Shown: positions 1 to 10,361 of the stretch, one piece after another
How positions within the stretch are numbered: position 1 is the first letter of the stretch
Layout of the letters: every line of letters starts with the position of its first letter
NCBI GenBank assembly: GCA_030374735.1
Contig: JASCIV010000019.1
Coordinates: 1 to 64,000 of the forward strand
Length of the DNA stretch: 64,000 nt
Direction of reading: 5' to 3'
From: Gracilaria caudata
Taxonomy: Eukaryota > Rhodophyta > Florideophyceae > Gracilariales > Gracilariaceae
Notes under the pieces: model-generated
Databases searched by the model: none
What the model was told of the DNA's origin: nothing
The model's input: the letters and a program-made list of their open reading frames with translations, nothing else
Made by a program: the position numbers and the translations under genes

Positions 1-591
1 CTCCACAGTCCTGTGAGGCCTTCTCGCAGATATCCCTCGATCTTCGAAGTTCCCTTCTCGATAAGAACGATATAGATAAGCTTGGTATCTGTTTCCCCAA
101 CCTCTAAACTCAGCCAGCACTGAGCTTTATACGCCTTTAAACCGGCGCCGTGTGTTTTATGCTTGGGGGTCCGGACACTGACACGCTGTCTTCTTCAACC
201 GTTTCCAGCATCAGAGAAGATCAACCCTTTCTCATAACAGCGCAAACTCACTATGCCTCTACACGTATAGCATGCTATTTTCAAAACATGCAACCGGAAG
301 GCTTCCTGCATCCAATTGTAACTTGAATGTCGTGAGAAGGAAGTGGATTGTTTTAGAGTAGAGGCCAACATGCCGCACACAATAAGCAAAGTCAGTGTCA
401 AAGCTTTTCATCTACGACACGCAACACGTAACCTTGCTTCCCACCCTTGCGCCAACCACGGTGCATTCATCGAACAATTCTGCACGTGTGAAGCGCAGGT
501 TGCGCAAGTTAACGACTTTTTACCTCTCCACACTTCCTACGCTCTAAATAACCCTTCCCGCTGCACCCCGCCTAGTATAACACCAAAACTT
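1..591. other. Left-edge intergenic sequence
   Basis: This stretch lies before the stop codon of the minus-strand INO80 gene. The open frames on either strand are short and have no recognisable domain. I see no tRNA, repeat array or terminator-like hairpin that I can defend. It probably holds the 3' UTR of INO80 and the flank of a gene outside the window. Confidence 0.5.
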
Positions 592-3500
592 TCAGCCTTG
601 ACCATTGCACTTGACCAATGCCACCGCTTTTTGAGCCATTTCACGAAGTTCATTTTCGTCCAACTTAGCCCCACCATCATCCTCGCCCATCAGCAAGGCA
701 GCAATGTCATCCAATTCCGTTTCCTTGTTCTCTTCTGTATCTGTAGTTAGTCCTCCACCCTTGATTACAAGGTCATTGATGCGATTCTTCTGTTGGGCAC
801 GAATCAAAACTCTTTCCTCAATGGTGCCTTGCGTGATAAGTCTGTACACTGTCACTGGTCTTTCCTGACCCAGACGATGAGCACGATCCATCGCTTGCAG
901 GTCTTGGGTAGGATTCCAATCACTATCAAAGAAGATCACAGTATCAGCAGCCGTTAGGTTCAGGCCAACTCCTCCAGCTCTCGTAGAAAGGAGGAAAATG
1001 AAAAGTTCTTCGTTCGTTTGCCACTCCGCAACAATATCGCGTCGGTCAGCTAGGGCACTCTGGCCATCCAGCCGTACAAACTTGTAACCCGTTTTGCCAC
1101 AATAGTCCTCCAAAATATCAAGCACTCTAGTGAATTGCGAGTACACTAAGCATTTATGACCTTCCGTCTTCAGCCTTCTCAGTAATGGATCAAGTACTGT
1201 CATTTTTCCGCAATCTGCGATGAGCCGACTTGCTTCAGGCATTTGAATCGGCGCATTCCCGATGTGCTCACCATAGCTACCATCCAAAGATCTGAAAAAC
1301 CTATAGACCTCAGTGCTTGCGTGAGTCTCACCACGATATGGGAATCCTGGATATGGTAAAGAAGATTCAGAAGATAGAGACCGTGAAAGGCGAGCATCCC
1401 CAGGAAGGTAGAGATTCGGTAATGGAGAGGCTGCCTTTGGAATATACACCCGAGTTGATTTCAACATTCGTGTGTTGATCGCGATCATCTCCGACGGATG
1501 GTCAAATGCTGAAAGAACTACATGCGTGCGCCGCTTTCGCAACCGCTGTCCCCGTGGTTCCATTAGTATTCGATGAGGTCGAGTTAGCACCTCACGGTTT
1601 CCGGAATTCTCATCTTCTTCCTTTGAATTCCCTTCAAAATACATCTCTTGGAGACGTAAAAGCCGTTCGTCAATATCTGGTCCATATCTGGTCCAGTTCC
1701 AAGGCAAAGCACCATGGATGAGCGCATCACTAGCCTCTGAAGGAGAAATGCCTCCGCTTAATCGAATGATGGATAAATTCCCGTCATGGCTGAACATTTC
1801 TTCCACGATTCTGCTTCGCACCCAAGCGCCATAACGTTGTCGGATGAGGTGCTGAACGTACGCATAGTTCTCTTCAAGAAGCTGCAACGATCGTGGAGCA
1901 ACGATTTCCAGTTGAGATCTGCAAACAAGCGTAACATCTAATGGTGCGGCGGTAGCATTGCTTGCAATAAGCACACTTGGTGGAGGTGCCACATGGGTTG
2001 GTGGAGGTGGGATCTGAAATTGATACGGCGCCTGAGGAACCCGCCTCTGAAATGTCTCAGGATGATTGCATACCTTTCGAAGCTGCATCACCAGATTCAT
2101 CAGTTTGCTCTGACGTTCACTATTTTCATTAGCTGTACCCCCTCTGTGTCCGATTGCTCTGGTAAGCTCTTCAGGGGTGATGTTGGCCCTAATGCTGGCA
2201 TAGAGTTGTCGCTGTCTCGCGGACAACGAACACGGCAAGTGCACCTCCGTCTTTGGTGGCATTTCGCTCTCAACATCGCGCTTCACTCTTCGCAGCATAA
2301 ATGGATCTAATAAAGTTCTCAGGCGGGAAAGTGTGGATGCATCCAAGAATCTGTTGCTCTGCGCATGGCTTTCAATGTCCTTCGCAAACCAATCGGCAAA
2401 TTCTGCATGAGAGTCAAAAATTGTAGGCATGATGAAGTGCAGAAGAGACCATAGTTCCGAGAGTTTGTTCTGTAGTGGTGTCCCAGTGAGCAGAAGTCTG
2501 TTACGGCATGGAAACTGGAGCAAAGCCCGCCATCGAGAAGAATTACTGTTTTTGATAGCTTGGGCTTCGTCAAGGACAAGATATTGCCATTTCACTCGAT
2601 TAAAGTACTTCTCATCCATTGTCAAGGTTTCGTAGCTTGTGATACAAACTTGAAACTCCGAGTCACGCCTGTACATTCGTTTGTGACTCCAATATTTCCT
2701 GAGTTCGTTTCTGTCATTCTTGTTACCCCAGTACGGGAGCACTTTCAATGGTGGGCAGAACTTCGTCACTTCCTGCTGCCAATTATGTAGGGTTGCTTTC
2801 GGAGAAACAACTAAAAATGGACCCCAGTTGTCCTCTTTCTCGCATAGATAAGCTAAAAACGAAATCGTTTGCAAGGTTTTCCCAAGTCCCATTTCATCGG
2901 CTAGAATGCCGTTGATTCCCTGATCGTACAATGAAACAAGCCAAGCCAGACCACGAAGCTGGTAATCTTTCATTTTGCAGTTAAGGATTGTAGGTTGGCG
3001 CACTGGAGCCACTTCCGGTTTCTCTGAACCTGCTAGTTTCGCTTCTGACTCTGGCTTTGAAGGATTAGTGCTTGTAAGAGCGGGGCCCTTCTTAGGTACA
3101 CCATTTTTTTCAGCTTCAATCTGTTCGATCACCTCCCTCTCCACATCCGTTACGCCATTCATGTCCAGGCTTTCCATAGCGGCAGCTCGATTCGCTGCAG
3201 CTTTCTCCGAGGCTTCCATCGCCACATTCTTCTTCTTCTTGGTTTCAGAGTCAAACTGTTCAATCTGCGCGCGATGCCTTGCCACGAGTTCTCGAGCATT
3301 GTCCTCAGCTATTTTTCGCAGCTCTTCTTCGTTCTCGGTTCCAGTGATAGAATCTATATCTTTCCCACCTCCCTGCTGTCTCTTCTTCTTCGCTTCTGCC
3401 GCTCGCTCTCTGCCATCAGCCTCAGCAGTGGCTTTGGTCTTAGCTTTCAAAAAGTTCGAGAAAGCTTCAGATTGACCGAGCAAGAACTTTAGCTTATTCT

Positions 3501-4401
3501 TTTGCCTTTGCGCCTCTCTTTCATCCGCTTCCTGTTTCCTATGTTCTTGAGCTCTGGCCATCAACCTCTTTCTCTCCTCTTGACGCTCTTTATCCTCCTT
3601 CTTCCAATAGCTTAGCACGTCCCGAACAATACGGCGCGCACGACGGTGAGCTTCATCAATTATGCGCACGCTGCGAAATGCCGTCTTCCGCGATTCCTTC
3701 GCACACGCAGTCGCATGAATCTTGGCAAGTCTCATGTGCGATGTCATCGTAATTGCGCGGTTCTTGACCTTTTTGGCGATTTCGCTGGGCTTGATGGTAT
3801 TCCTGTACGCAATTGTGTAATCAATCGGCTTCCTTGGCTTTTCAATTTCCTTCACTCTCTTGGGGTTCTTTTCTCCAGGAGGAGCTGTTATGGCCTGTCT
3901 CTTAGTAGAACCATTGGGAACGTCATTTGCAGGCGTGCGGCCTAAGAACTTGCGACCTTTGTGTGGTTTCTTCTTAATAATGATCGAACCGAGCTCCCCG
4001 CCAATTGACTTGTCTTTTCTACCGGCACGAAACTTGGCTTCCACCCGATCGAGATCTCGTTCGAACGCAGTAAGCACACAGTGATCATCAAAAGTCACCG
4101 GAATAATGAGTGGAGTTCCGCACACAATCAGCTTCGTGCTGTCCATCGGGTCATCGTCAGCTAGCCAGCTGGAATGCATTATCCTCTTTGCTATCCTTTT
4201 ATCGACGCATGCACGACGTAATGCACCAGCATGGTCCAACGCACCAGGCGCAATTGTAGATCTGGAACCATCTGGTCTTTGAGGCATCATCGTCTCGAAG
4301 ACGACGTTGGCAGGTGGTCCATCTTCCGTGAGTGGCTCGTCCTCCTCAGGCGGCCCGGAGTGTCTCCGATTGTACGAATGTGTACGGTGAGAGTGTTGCA
4401 T
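592..4401 (-). CDS. INO80: INO80-type chromatin-remodelling ATPase
   Basis: This is the catalytic Snf2-family subunit of the INO80 nucleosome remodeller, which acts in the nucleus on H2A.Z nucleosomes, promoters and repair sites. The protein is 1269 aa from the first in-frame ATG; the few codons upstream begin with GTG and are excluded. A basic, coiled DBINO-like region lies at about residues 220-325. The ATPase domain follows, with Walker A DEMGLGKT near residue 502 and a Walker B/DEAQ box near 611. A family-typical insertion separates it from the second helicase lobe at about 1070-1190 (VYSQFTRVLDIL, then STRAGGVGLNLT and DRAHRLGQ). No intron is seen. Divergent to the Nudix gene. DBINO plus the split ATPase separates it from SWR1 and ISWI; I am confident of the family. 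Confidence 0.95.
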   Translation of the reverse strand: MQHSHRTHSYNRRHSGPPEEDEPLTEDGPPANVVFETMMPQRPDGSRSTIAPGALDHAGALRRACVDKRIAKRIMHSSWLADDDPMDSTKLIVCGTPLIIPVTFDDHCVLTAFERDLDRVEAKFRAGRKDKSIGGELGSIIIKKKPHKGRKFLGRTPANDVPNGSTKRQAITAPPGEKNPKRVKEIEKPRKPIDYTIAYRNTIKPSEIAKKVKNRAITMTSHMRLAKIHATACAKESRKTAFRSVRIIDEAHRRARRIVRDVLSYWKKEDKERQEERKRLMARAQEHRKQEADEREAQRQKNKLKFLLGQSEAFSNFLKAKTKATAEADGRERAAEAKKKRQQGGGKDIDSITGTENEEELRKIAEDNARELVARHRAQIEQFDSETKKKKNVAMEASEKAAANRAAAMESLDMNGVTDVEREVIEQIEAEKNGVPKKGPALTSTNPSKPESEAKLAGSEKPEVAPVRQPTILNCKMKDYQLRGLAWLVSLYDQGINGILADEMGLGKTLQTISFLAYLCEKEDNWGPFLVVSPKATLHNWQQEVTKFCPPLKVLPYWGNKNDRNELRKYWSHKRMYRRDSEFQVCITSYETLTMDEKYFNRVKWQYLVLDEAQAIKNSNSSRWRALLQFPCRNRLLLTGTPLQNKLSELWSLLHFIMPTIFDSHAEFADWFAKDIESHAQSNRFLDASTLSRLRTLLDPFMLRRVKRDVESEMPPKTEVHLPCSLSARQRQLYASIRANITPEELTRAIGHRGGTANENSERQSKLMNLVMQLRKVCNHPETFQRRVPQAPYQFQIPPPPTHVAPPPSVLIASNATAAPLDVTLVCRSQLEIVAPRSLQLLEENYAYVQHLIRQRYGAWVRSRIVEEMFSHDGNLSIIRLSGGISPSEASDALIHGALPWNWTRYGPDIDERLLRLQEMYFEGNSKEEDENSGNREVLTRPHRILMEPRGQRLRKRRTHVVLSAFDHPSEMIAINTRMLKSTRVYIPKAASPLPNLYLPGDARLSRSLSSESSLPYPGFPYRGETHASTEVYRFFRSLDGSYGEHIGNAPIQMPEASRLIADCGKMTVLDPLLRRLKTEGHKCLVYSQFTRVLDILEDYCGKTGYKFVRLDGQSALADRRDIVAEWQTNEELFIFLLSTRAGGVGLNLTAADTVIFFDSDWNPTQDLQAMDRAHRLGQERPVTVYRLITQGTIEERVLIRAQQKNRINDLVIKGGGLTTDTEENKETELDDIAALLMGEDDGGAKLDENELREMAQKAVALVKCNGQG

Positions 4402-5032
4402 TCTGAGCACAAGCACAGAAAGAAGAGCTGCAGACGACGTTGCCCAGAAGGAAAGCAGTGACTGGCGCGCGAGTTGGAGTGTCGAAGGAGTTAAAGCGGG
4501 AGCGACGCCCCTTTATTCACTGGAACGGAAAACCAAATCTTCGAATTGCATGCAGTGTGTGTGGGTTGAAAAGTACAACGCAGTTGTCGCTTCGACATTT
4601 GACTGGAGTTGCCGATACTCTGTATGTCGGTGCGCCTGCGACGCCACATTTTTTTCAACGCGTAGATCGTCCGTTTCCCGACGTGAAGGCAACACACGTG
4701 CGCGCCATCGTCAGACCGAACACTTGCCCCTTCCTTTCGTTTTGACGCCTTACTGCGCAGTCTCGAACGGCTTACAGTACGTGTGCTCTCTTACAGCTGT
4801 GCAGAAATATCGAAAAAAATTTCAAGTTCGAAGTACGCCCATCATGCCAAACAATGTGGCAGCATGCTCTAGAGAACTAACGAGCGATTGGCCTTAATCA
4901 CGATCAATTCTATTGATTGCAAGACTTCGGGGTAGTCGAGTGCTCCGCGAAGGAACGGCCTCATCTACGAAAACGAATTAAAACTGTCTTGTTTCTTGAA
5001 ACCCGGGGCTACTCCAGAGAGAGTAGTGTTAA
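4402..5032. other. Divergent intergenic region INO80/Nudix
   Basis: About 630 bp separate two divergently transcribed genes and should hold both promoters and 5' UTRs. I see no clear TATA element, palindrome or RNA gene. Overlapping short frames on both strands have no coding character. Confidence 0.4.
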
Positions 5033-5805
5033 ATGTCAACACTAAGCTTTCTTCAGATAAGAAATACTTCCTTCCTGTTTCGATTGCGAACGGCAAAAAA
5101 GAATTGTTGCTCAGTTCGAACGAAAACGAGCATGACACAAGTTTCTCCCGAAGAGCATTTTGACGTCCTCAATGAAGACGGAAGTCCAATGGGTTTCTCA
5201 AAAGCTCGCTCTCTGGTACATCGGGATGGCGACTGGCATAGATCCGCTCACATTTGGGTTTTCTCCACTCGAGGTGAGGTTCTGGTGCAGCTACGTTCTG
5301 CTTTAAAAGATACCTTTCCGGTAAGTCTGTACATCAAGATTACCCGGCTGTGTTCAAGAGACTACCGGGACTCTAACCGAAAGTGTCATTATCGTTTTTT
5401 ACAAAGGGACGATGGGATGTTTCGGCTGCAGGGCATATTTCCGCCGGCGGAGACAGCTTGACATCAGCCACTCGAGAACTTGAGGAAGAGTTAGGAATAA
5501 GTTTGCAGGAGGGTGAGATGCTAGAATTTCTAACCTCTGTTAAGGCCTCGGCAACAGGTCGAACAGAGAGACATGGGCCTTATTTGGATAACGAAATCCA
5601 AGATATATACGTCTATAAACCGAAGTCGACTGTTTCTGCCGACGAAATGGTTCTGCAAAGTGAAGAAGTTCAGAAGGTGGAGTATTGGCCTTGGAAGGAG
5701 TACCAAGAAAGATGCCTTAGGAATGATGACCTCTTGGTACCAAGGAGTGTCACATATAAACAAAAAGCGTTTCCAATGCTCGAAGCATTATCAAAGAGTC
5801 CTTAA
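5033..5805 (+). CDS. Nudix hydrolase, NUDX3/IDI-like, two exons
   Basis: Exons are 5033-5320 and 5407-5805; the 86-bp intron runs from GTAAGT to ACAAAG. Joining them gives an unbroken Nudix domain through FPGRWDVSAAGH. The Nudix box reads GHISAGGDSLTSAT then RELEEELGI, so the first conserved glutamate of the consensus GX5EX7REUXEEXGU is glycine; the catalytic REXXEE core is intact. The sequence resembles the Nudix part of plant NUDX3, known from the literature to act on nucleotide- or isoprenoid-diphosphate substrates; the substrate here is unknown. About 33 residues precede the second ATG (5132) and are rich in S, R and F without acids, suggesting an organelle presequence. The full protein is 228 aa. 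No peptidase domain follows, unlike plant NUDX3. Confidence 0.85.
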
Positions 5806-5980
5806 CCGTTGGCGATACACAATAGAACAGCCCAAACTCATAGAGTCGCTTTCGAGAAACAACAATGTGTTACAAAACAACTGGAAACGCCTTTGCAGAA
5901 ATAAGAAGGGGATAAATCGACTCAAGCCAGAACGGTCTAGAAGGATATTTTCGTGTTTAGTACATCAATTGCTTATCCAA

Positions 5981-6733
5981 CTATGTTCCGCGCATTGTTT
6001 GCAAGTCCCCACTCTCCTCCCATGACTGTCGCGTCTTGACCTGGCGACCATTTTTTGGGTCGACATCTATGATTTCTGAAAGTGTATCCCATACCTCTTC
6101 TACACGCTCAGCTTCGGGCACTTCTTCATTGTATTTGAAAGGAATCACGTCATTCGTCTTAGGATTAGTGAAGAATCCTTTGAAGACTTTTGAATCCCCA
6201 TCATCCTGCAAGTAAGCTGCCGATAACAACTTTAGCACCTTCAGAGTAAATTTGTTGGTTGGAACTTCGGAGTGTTCTTTTTGGTGCACATGACGGTTAA
6301 AGTGTTCAAGATGTTGCATAGGTCCTTGAAGCTCCCTAACCTTTTCTTGAAGTTCAACATTTTCATTTTTGCCCTTAACGAGCGCATCCAACAACTCTTG
6401 CTTGAGCTGCTCAAGATCTTCAATTGACCTTTGTTGTTCTTGTAGTGAAGAGTTGTCATTCACTGCTTCGTGAGCCTTTCTCGCAGCTTTAATCCAAAAT
6501 TGATTCTTCCGTTCTAAGTCCTCAATATCTTCACCCCTTTTGCAATCAATGTCGTGTTTATCATCTCCGATTGCCAGGATTTCCGTGGTTAACTTTTTGT
6601 GCAGCTCTTTGTAACTTGTTATGCTTCGTTCCAACCTGGCAAACCCTTCGTTCCAGATGTGACTCTTCTTCGGGGTTTCGCCCGTTTCCATAAGCGCTGT
6701 GCCGCTAAATTCGTTTTGGTTACCTTCGATCAT
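5981..6733 (-). CDS. Coiled-coil protein, possibly kinetochore Spc24-like
   Basis: A 250-aa protein starting at a genuine ATG. Residues about 40-150 are charged and heptad-like, consistent with a long coiled coil. A compact C-terminal segment follows with FKGFFTNPKTNDVIPF and a later VWDTL. The layout of a long coil plus a small globular end, with an N-x-K/T-N-D-V pattern followed by a tryptophan, is like Spc24 of the NDC80 kinetochore complex. The similarity is weak and from memory, so the function is tentative; another coiled-coil scaffold protein is possible. It lies tail to tail with the Nudix gene, 175 bp apart. Confidence 0.6.
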   Translation of the reverse strand: MIEGNQNEFSGTALMETGETPKKSHIWNEGFARLERSITSYKELHKKLTTEILAIGDDKHDIDCKRGEDIEDLERKNQFWIKAARKAHEAVNDNSSLQEQQRSIEDLEQLKQELLDALVKGKNENVELQEKVRELQGPMQHLEHFNRHVHQKEHSEVPTNKFTLKVLKLLSAAYLQDDGDSKVFKGFFTNPKTNDVIPFKYNEEVPEAERVEEVWDTLSEIIDVDPKNGRQVKTRQSWEESGDLQTMRGT

Positions 6734-7441
6734 GCTTATCTGAAGAGCGGCTTGGTATTCGAGACAGCGCAGTTCGGTGTTACTCTTCGACGGTTGGCGT
6801 ACACGAAGTTAAAGGATAGGAACAAACAAGATAGATGGCACAAAGGCAAAACCTCCCCCAGCGGACTTGGTCTTGCTTCAAGCTCTGTGTTAGGCTGGCG
6901 ATGTCCTTGGTGTCATCCTTCGATAACATCGAGGCGTTCTTTTCAACGATTTGAATTTTTGAACTTGATCAGAAAATGCAAATTTTGGATAGCACGCAGT
7001 CTCGTCATTGGCTACTGCAAAATAGCTTTGTCGGTCGTGAAAAGAGGCATTCTACATTCCCCATTTGACCACCTGGCCGTCATCTATTTGTTGTTTCATT
7101 ACCGAACTAAACCGCAGGCTCATCAGCTGACCTCAGACCTCGGATGTGACAAACTTGTCGACGAAACGGAGATGGTTTCAACACATCAACAACAGCTGAC
7201 CATTCGTGTTCCTGTCTCAGAAGCTTTGACTGGTGCGCTGAAACGTTTTTTCTAGCGCCCTTGGTAGTCCTGTGAACACGCAACTTTCTTTAGTAGCAGC
7301 TCAGCTTTACAAAGCGTGATTTGTACTGGAAATCGGTTCGTGAGGCACATCGCTCTTGAGAGTATAGCGACCTTCCAATCTACTTGACCTTCATACGGTC
7401 GTTCTTCGAAAGCGCCGAAGTGAAGTCGAACCGGTGATGCC
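6734..7441. other. Intergenic region, no gene recognised
   Basis: About 700 bp between the coiled-coil gene (-) and the DnaJ-type zinc-finger gene (+). Several open frames cross it on both strands, but none shows a domain, plausible splice joins or a good start. It should contain the promoters of both flanking genes. Confidence 0.4.
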
Positions 7442-7816
7442 ATGGTCCAGAGGGCATCATCTGAAGCAATGCAAACCGGCACAGCATTTTTCACTGCGAC
7501 TACCTTTTTCCCCCAACAAACGGTTTCGAGGAGAAGAATAGTTCCCGCGATCACTTCAATGTCTGAGAAAACTGACTGCCCTGCATGTGGGCGAAAAGAA
7601 GGTGTATTGGATGGCTGTGATGGAACAGGGCGAATTGCTGGAGGATTAGGCGCCATCGTGAATTGGTGGCCTATCAAGGCCTACAGGCCTTGTCCTGACT
7701 ATTTAAAAGCAAAGAAGACATATAAACGATCAGGGCAATCACTTGAAGAGATTGCTTTCGGAAGAAAAGGAGCTGGTGATGATCTGTCAATAGGGGAAAG
7801 ATTGCGTGGAAAATGA
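7442..7816 (+). CDS. Small DnaJ-type zinc-finger protein, probably plastid
   Basis: A 124-aa protein. After about 39 residues rich in F, T, R and S comes CPACGR, then DGCDGTGRIAGGLG, WWPIKAYRPCP, and YKRSGQSLEEIAFG. This CxxC...C...C arrangement with the WPIKAYRPCP and GQS.EE/DE.AFG signatures matches, from memory, short DnaJ-like zinc-finger proteins of plants and algae annotated as chloroplast proteins. It has no J domain, so it is a zinc-finger relative and not a J-protein. The phenylalanines near the N-terminus fit red-algal plastid presequences. An in-frame ATG at 7469 is an alternative start. The longer antisense frame here is judged a shadow. Confidence 0.75.
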   Translation: MVQRASSEAMQTGTAFFTATTFFPQQTVSRRRIVPAITSMSEKTDCPACGRKEGVLDGCDGTGRIAGGLGAIVNWWPIKAYRPCPDYLKAKKTYKRSGQSLEEIAFGRKGAGDDLSIGERLRGK

Positions 7817-8231
7817 AGATTTTGTCAAGCAAACGGATTACCGAACGCGTGGTTAGTATCTGAGACTGCGGAGAACGCCACCGTATGCCACGGAACCCGT
7901 CGTCCATGGGCAAATAAATCGTTGATAGGTGCTAATCGAAATCGCATTGACTCGAGCCCTATGCTACTGAAACCCGTGCCACTTAGCGTTTTCCTCTTTT
8001 CCAGAAAACATAGCCCCTTTGTCCAACATTATGCTTACCAGGCTCGCAATAGAAGCAGGCATTATATGTTTTATTGCAACGCGACGGGAAAGTATTGTAA
8101 CTCTGAATTCCAATTCCTATGCAGTGTAACAGTGATAAACCCCGAACGAAGCCAGTTCTCAACAGATGCCACTGTACTTACCTCCGATCTAACCAAGAGG
8201 AGACCACTAATCGGTAAAGGCTTTGTGACCA

Positions 8232-9239
8232 ATGACTAGGACAGGAAGACAGAAGCTTACCGACGCAAGAATCTATTTGAAAGTCATAGTGAACATGGGC
8301 AGTTTCAATGGTTGGGACGTGAAAACTAGACTTACCTCACGCGAGCCCTCTGAAAGAGATATAAGATTTGGCGCCCATTCACTGCATGTCTCGCCTTTTC
8401 GAGCACGTTGTTGGGAGGTAAAGTTCCCTTCAGCTTGTGCAGACTTCTGCGAGCACCTTGTCAGGACACGGTGGAAACCGCAGGTCGTTCGTACTCAGCA
8501 AGTGTTTATCATGAACCCATCCGAGAATGTACTTCAATTTCACATTGCCAGCTCGTGTAATGAAAGCAAAGAGCCGTCAAACGTTCGGGCTGGATGGGTT
8601 GCGTTACTTCGAACCAGGACATGTACTATCGAATTTCACCGGCCGCTTTGTCTGAAATGCGACAATGGGCGCCAAACCAAGTTACGCGCTCTCCTACGTT
8701 GTATGAACTTTGTAGCGACTACAGCGCATGAAATTACCAAAGTGGGCAGTAGAGAACCAGAAAACAAAGCTCTCTGTGACGCTCGACCTTTGGGAGGTGA
8801 TAAGTTTACTGTCAAAATTCTCACCCCTGAGAAAACTGGAAGTCTTGCTCGACTAGGTCGCGGATTATACAGGGTACATCAAGACCTGCACCATAGCATT
8901 CAGAACATTTCGAAATGTGTTAAACAGCTCGGCGTTTCCCTACGGCTTGTTTGGGAGTCCGAAGAAGACGAGGTGATGAAGTACGCCATAGATCTAGCAG
9001 ATTATGCCCATGAAGATGCAGCATCTGCATATTGTATCACTTGTGACTTTAAGTGCGGTGGTGATTTCTCCCCAATGATCGAACATTTGAAATGGGTTCA
9101 CCTGAACCGCGACCGAAATGAAGAAGCTGGCCGTGCTGCTGAATTCGCCGGTAGACATGCATGGTCGATTTGCGGAATCTGCGCCACAGCCTTTTTGGAC
9201 CCTGAAGAACTTCAGGAGCATCGGCGCCAGTTCCACTAG
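8232..9239 (+). CDS. C2H2 zinc-finger protein of unknown function
   Basis: An open frame of 335 codons from ATG 8232. I do not recognise the family. The C-terminus holds two spaced C2H2 motifs: CITC-x13-H-x4-H (approximate residues 270-295) and CGIC-x12-H-x4-H ending the protein. Both have canonical spacing. The middle part is unremarkable. The start is uncertain: in-frame ATGs at 8294 and 8511 are alternatives, and the first 90 codons are less convincing because two strong antisense splice-donor-like sequences lie there. It could be a nuclear DNA- or RNA-binding protein; this is inferred from the fingers alone. Confidence 0.6.
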   Translation: MTRTGRQKLTDARIYLKVIVNMGSFNGWDVKTRLTSREPSERDIRFGAHSLHVSPFRARCWEVKFPSACADFCEHLVRTRWKPQVVRTQQVFIMNPSENVLQFHIASSCNESKEPSNVRAGWVALLRTRTCTIEFHRPLCLKCDNGRQTKLRALLRCMNFVATTAHEITKVGSREPENKALCDARPLGGDKFTVKILTPEKTGSLARLGRGLYRVHQDLHHSIQNISKCVKQLGVSLRLVWESEEDEVMKYAIDLADYAHEDAASAYCITCDFKCGGDFSPMIEHLKWVHLNRDRNEEAGRAAEFAGRHAWSICGICATAFLDPEELQEHRRQFH

Positions 9240-9551
9240 ATTGAAAGTAGACGATACAGTTTCTAGATGATTCTTTAACTGCAGTGGGCGCTTCTCATAA
9301 ACCGCAAATTGAGAAAGGGCGGTGAGGGCTACACTGAGTTGTACGATAAAAGAAGTTGTCAAGAGCATCCACCCAAGAGGATGTTTTCATGAGACATGTC
9401 TTTTGGTTAGAACAGGGAATTCTCAGAGTGACTTCGGTCAGGAGAGGAAACTCCGTGAAATTTGCTAAATGCAAATGATGTCGTTGCTGCGGGGCAACTA
9501 CAATGATTACCATGGTTTTTTGCTGTTAAGTCTCGGGTTGTTGTTGTTGTT

Positions 9552-9579
9552 GGGTTAGCAGTTAGCGTTCCGCTAACCC
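9552..9579. repeat. Inverted repeat next to a (GTT)n run
   Basis: GGGTTAGC (9552-9559) pairs perfectly with GCTAACCC (9572-9579) around a 12-nt loop. A short GTT microsatellite sits immediately to the left. It lies in the 1.1-kb gap between the C2H2 gene and eIF3a and may be a transcript-end hairpin; no function is shown. Confidence 0.6.
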
Positions 9580-9864
9580 TCTTTCATACAGTTCATCAGG
9601 TGTAGAGTTCAGACTGGAGCCTTTCAGAGTGAATTCAGTGGACTCCAGAGACGGCTTTGCTAAGAGAGTTCTTATGAAGTCGATTCCTGATAAAAACTGT
9701 GAAAACACCACAAGAGAGGGCTCCACTCCTCCTTATCGTGAGCGCGCTCGCTAATTTGTTCATGATGCGCGTGAAGTATATTATAACGCCGAATACCTTT
9801 ACCACTTCTTTGATGGCGGAGATATAGCTGATACATAGGTTATTAGCCGTGTTACGCTCACTGA

Positions 9865-10144
9865 CTAACGTTTGGAAGGTAGTTCTGCAAAAAATGCCAG
9901 AATGAGGAATTTTAAACTCCAGTGAAAAAGAAGGCGAGATACCTTTCAACATGCAATCGGTGTTCTGAAACATAGCTCTGTGGGATTCCCTTTCCTTGAA
10001 CGATGCTCTTTGAAGAGAAACCATTTCTTCTACTAACATCAATCTGATGATTCTTCCAGGTGGTTTGCGTTGTCGGAGTTTCCTACTGCGAAGCTTGTTC
10101 TGTTCTGGTTCTTTTCGTTGGTAGCCACGTGTATACAGTTTCAT
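9865..10144 (-). CDS. Possible small spliced gene, unknown function
   Basis: Tentative. From ATG 10144, 67 codons of basic sequence (MKLYTRGYQRK..., then RASFKERESHRAMFQ) run to a splice donor G|GTATCT. A pyrimidine-rich end TTTTTTGCAG follows 58 bp later, giving an intron at 9885-9942. Joining adds ELPSKR and a stop, for a protein of 73 aa. The intron would be the shortest in the window. No homologue is recognised. It is divergent from eIF3a. The clear intron-like signals are the main support; without transcript evidence it may be chance. Confidence 0.3.
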
Positions 10145-10361
10145 TTTTTTTAATACCCTTAAGAAGAGAGCCAATCACAGGTCCAGAGTGCTGTTTGCGC
10201 CGACCATGGCCGTCGTCCTGCCCAGTCCAAAACGAAAACCACCGTGCCATCTTGAAGATCTGCACTCTTCGAGCGACAGGAAAATTGTGTTGAGATCGAT
10301 AAGAGTGCAGGAACCTTTCGTGTTGTGTGAACTAGTCGCAGTGTGACTACGACTGCTCACC

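Noticed and set aside
6599..7255. 218-codon plus-strand frame
   Set aside because: Its first part is antisense to the coiled-coil gene and the rest has no domain or sensible composition.
7252..7677. 141-codon minus-strand frame
   Set aside because: It lies antisense to the zinc-finger gene, whose CxxC and WPIKAYRPCP motifs are real; the minus frame has no recognisable features.
8171..8200. U1 snRNA 5' end (ACTTACCT)
   Set aside because: None of the other U1 features (70K and U1A loops, Sm site) follow; better read as an antisense splice-donor sequence.
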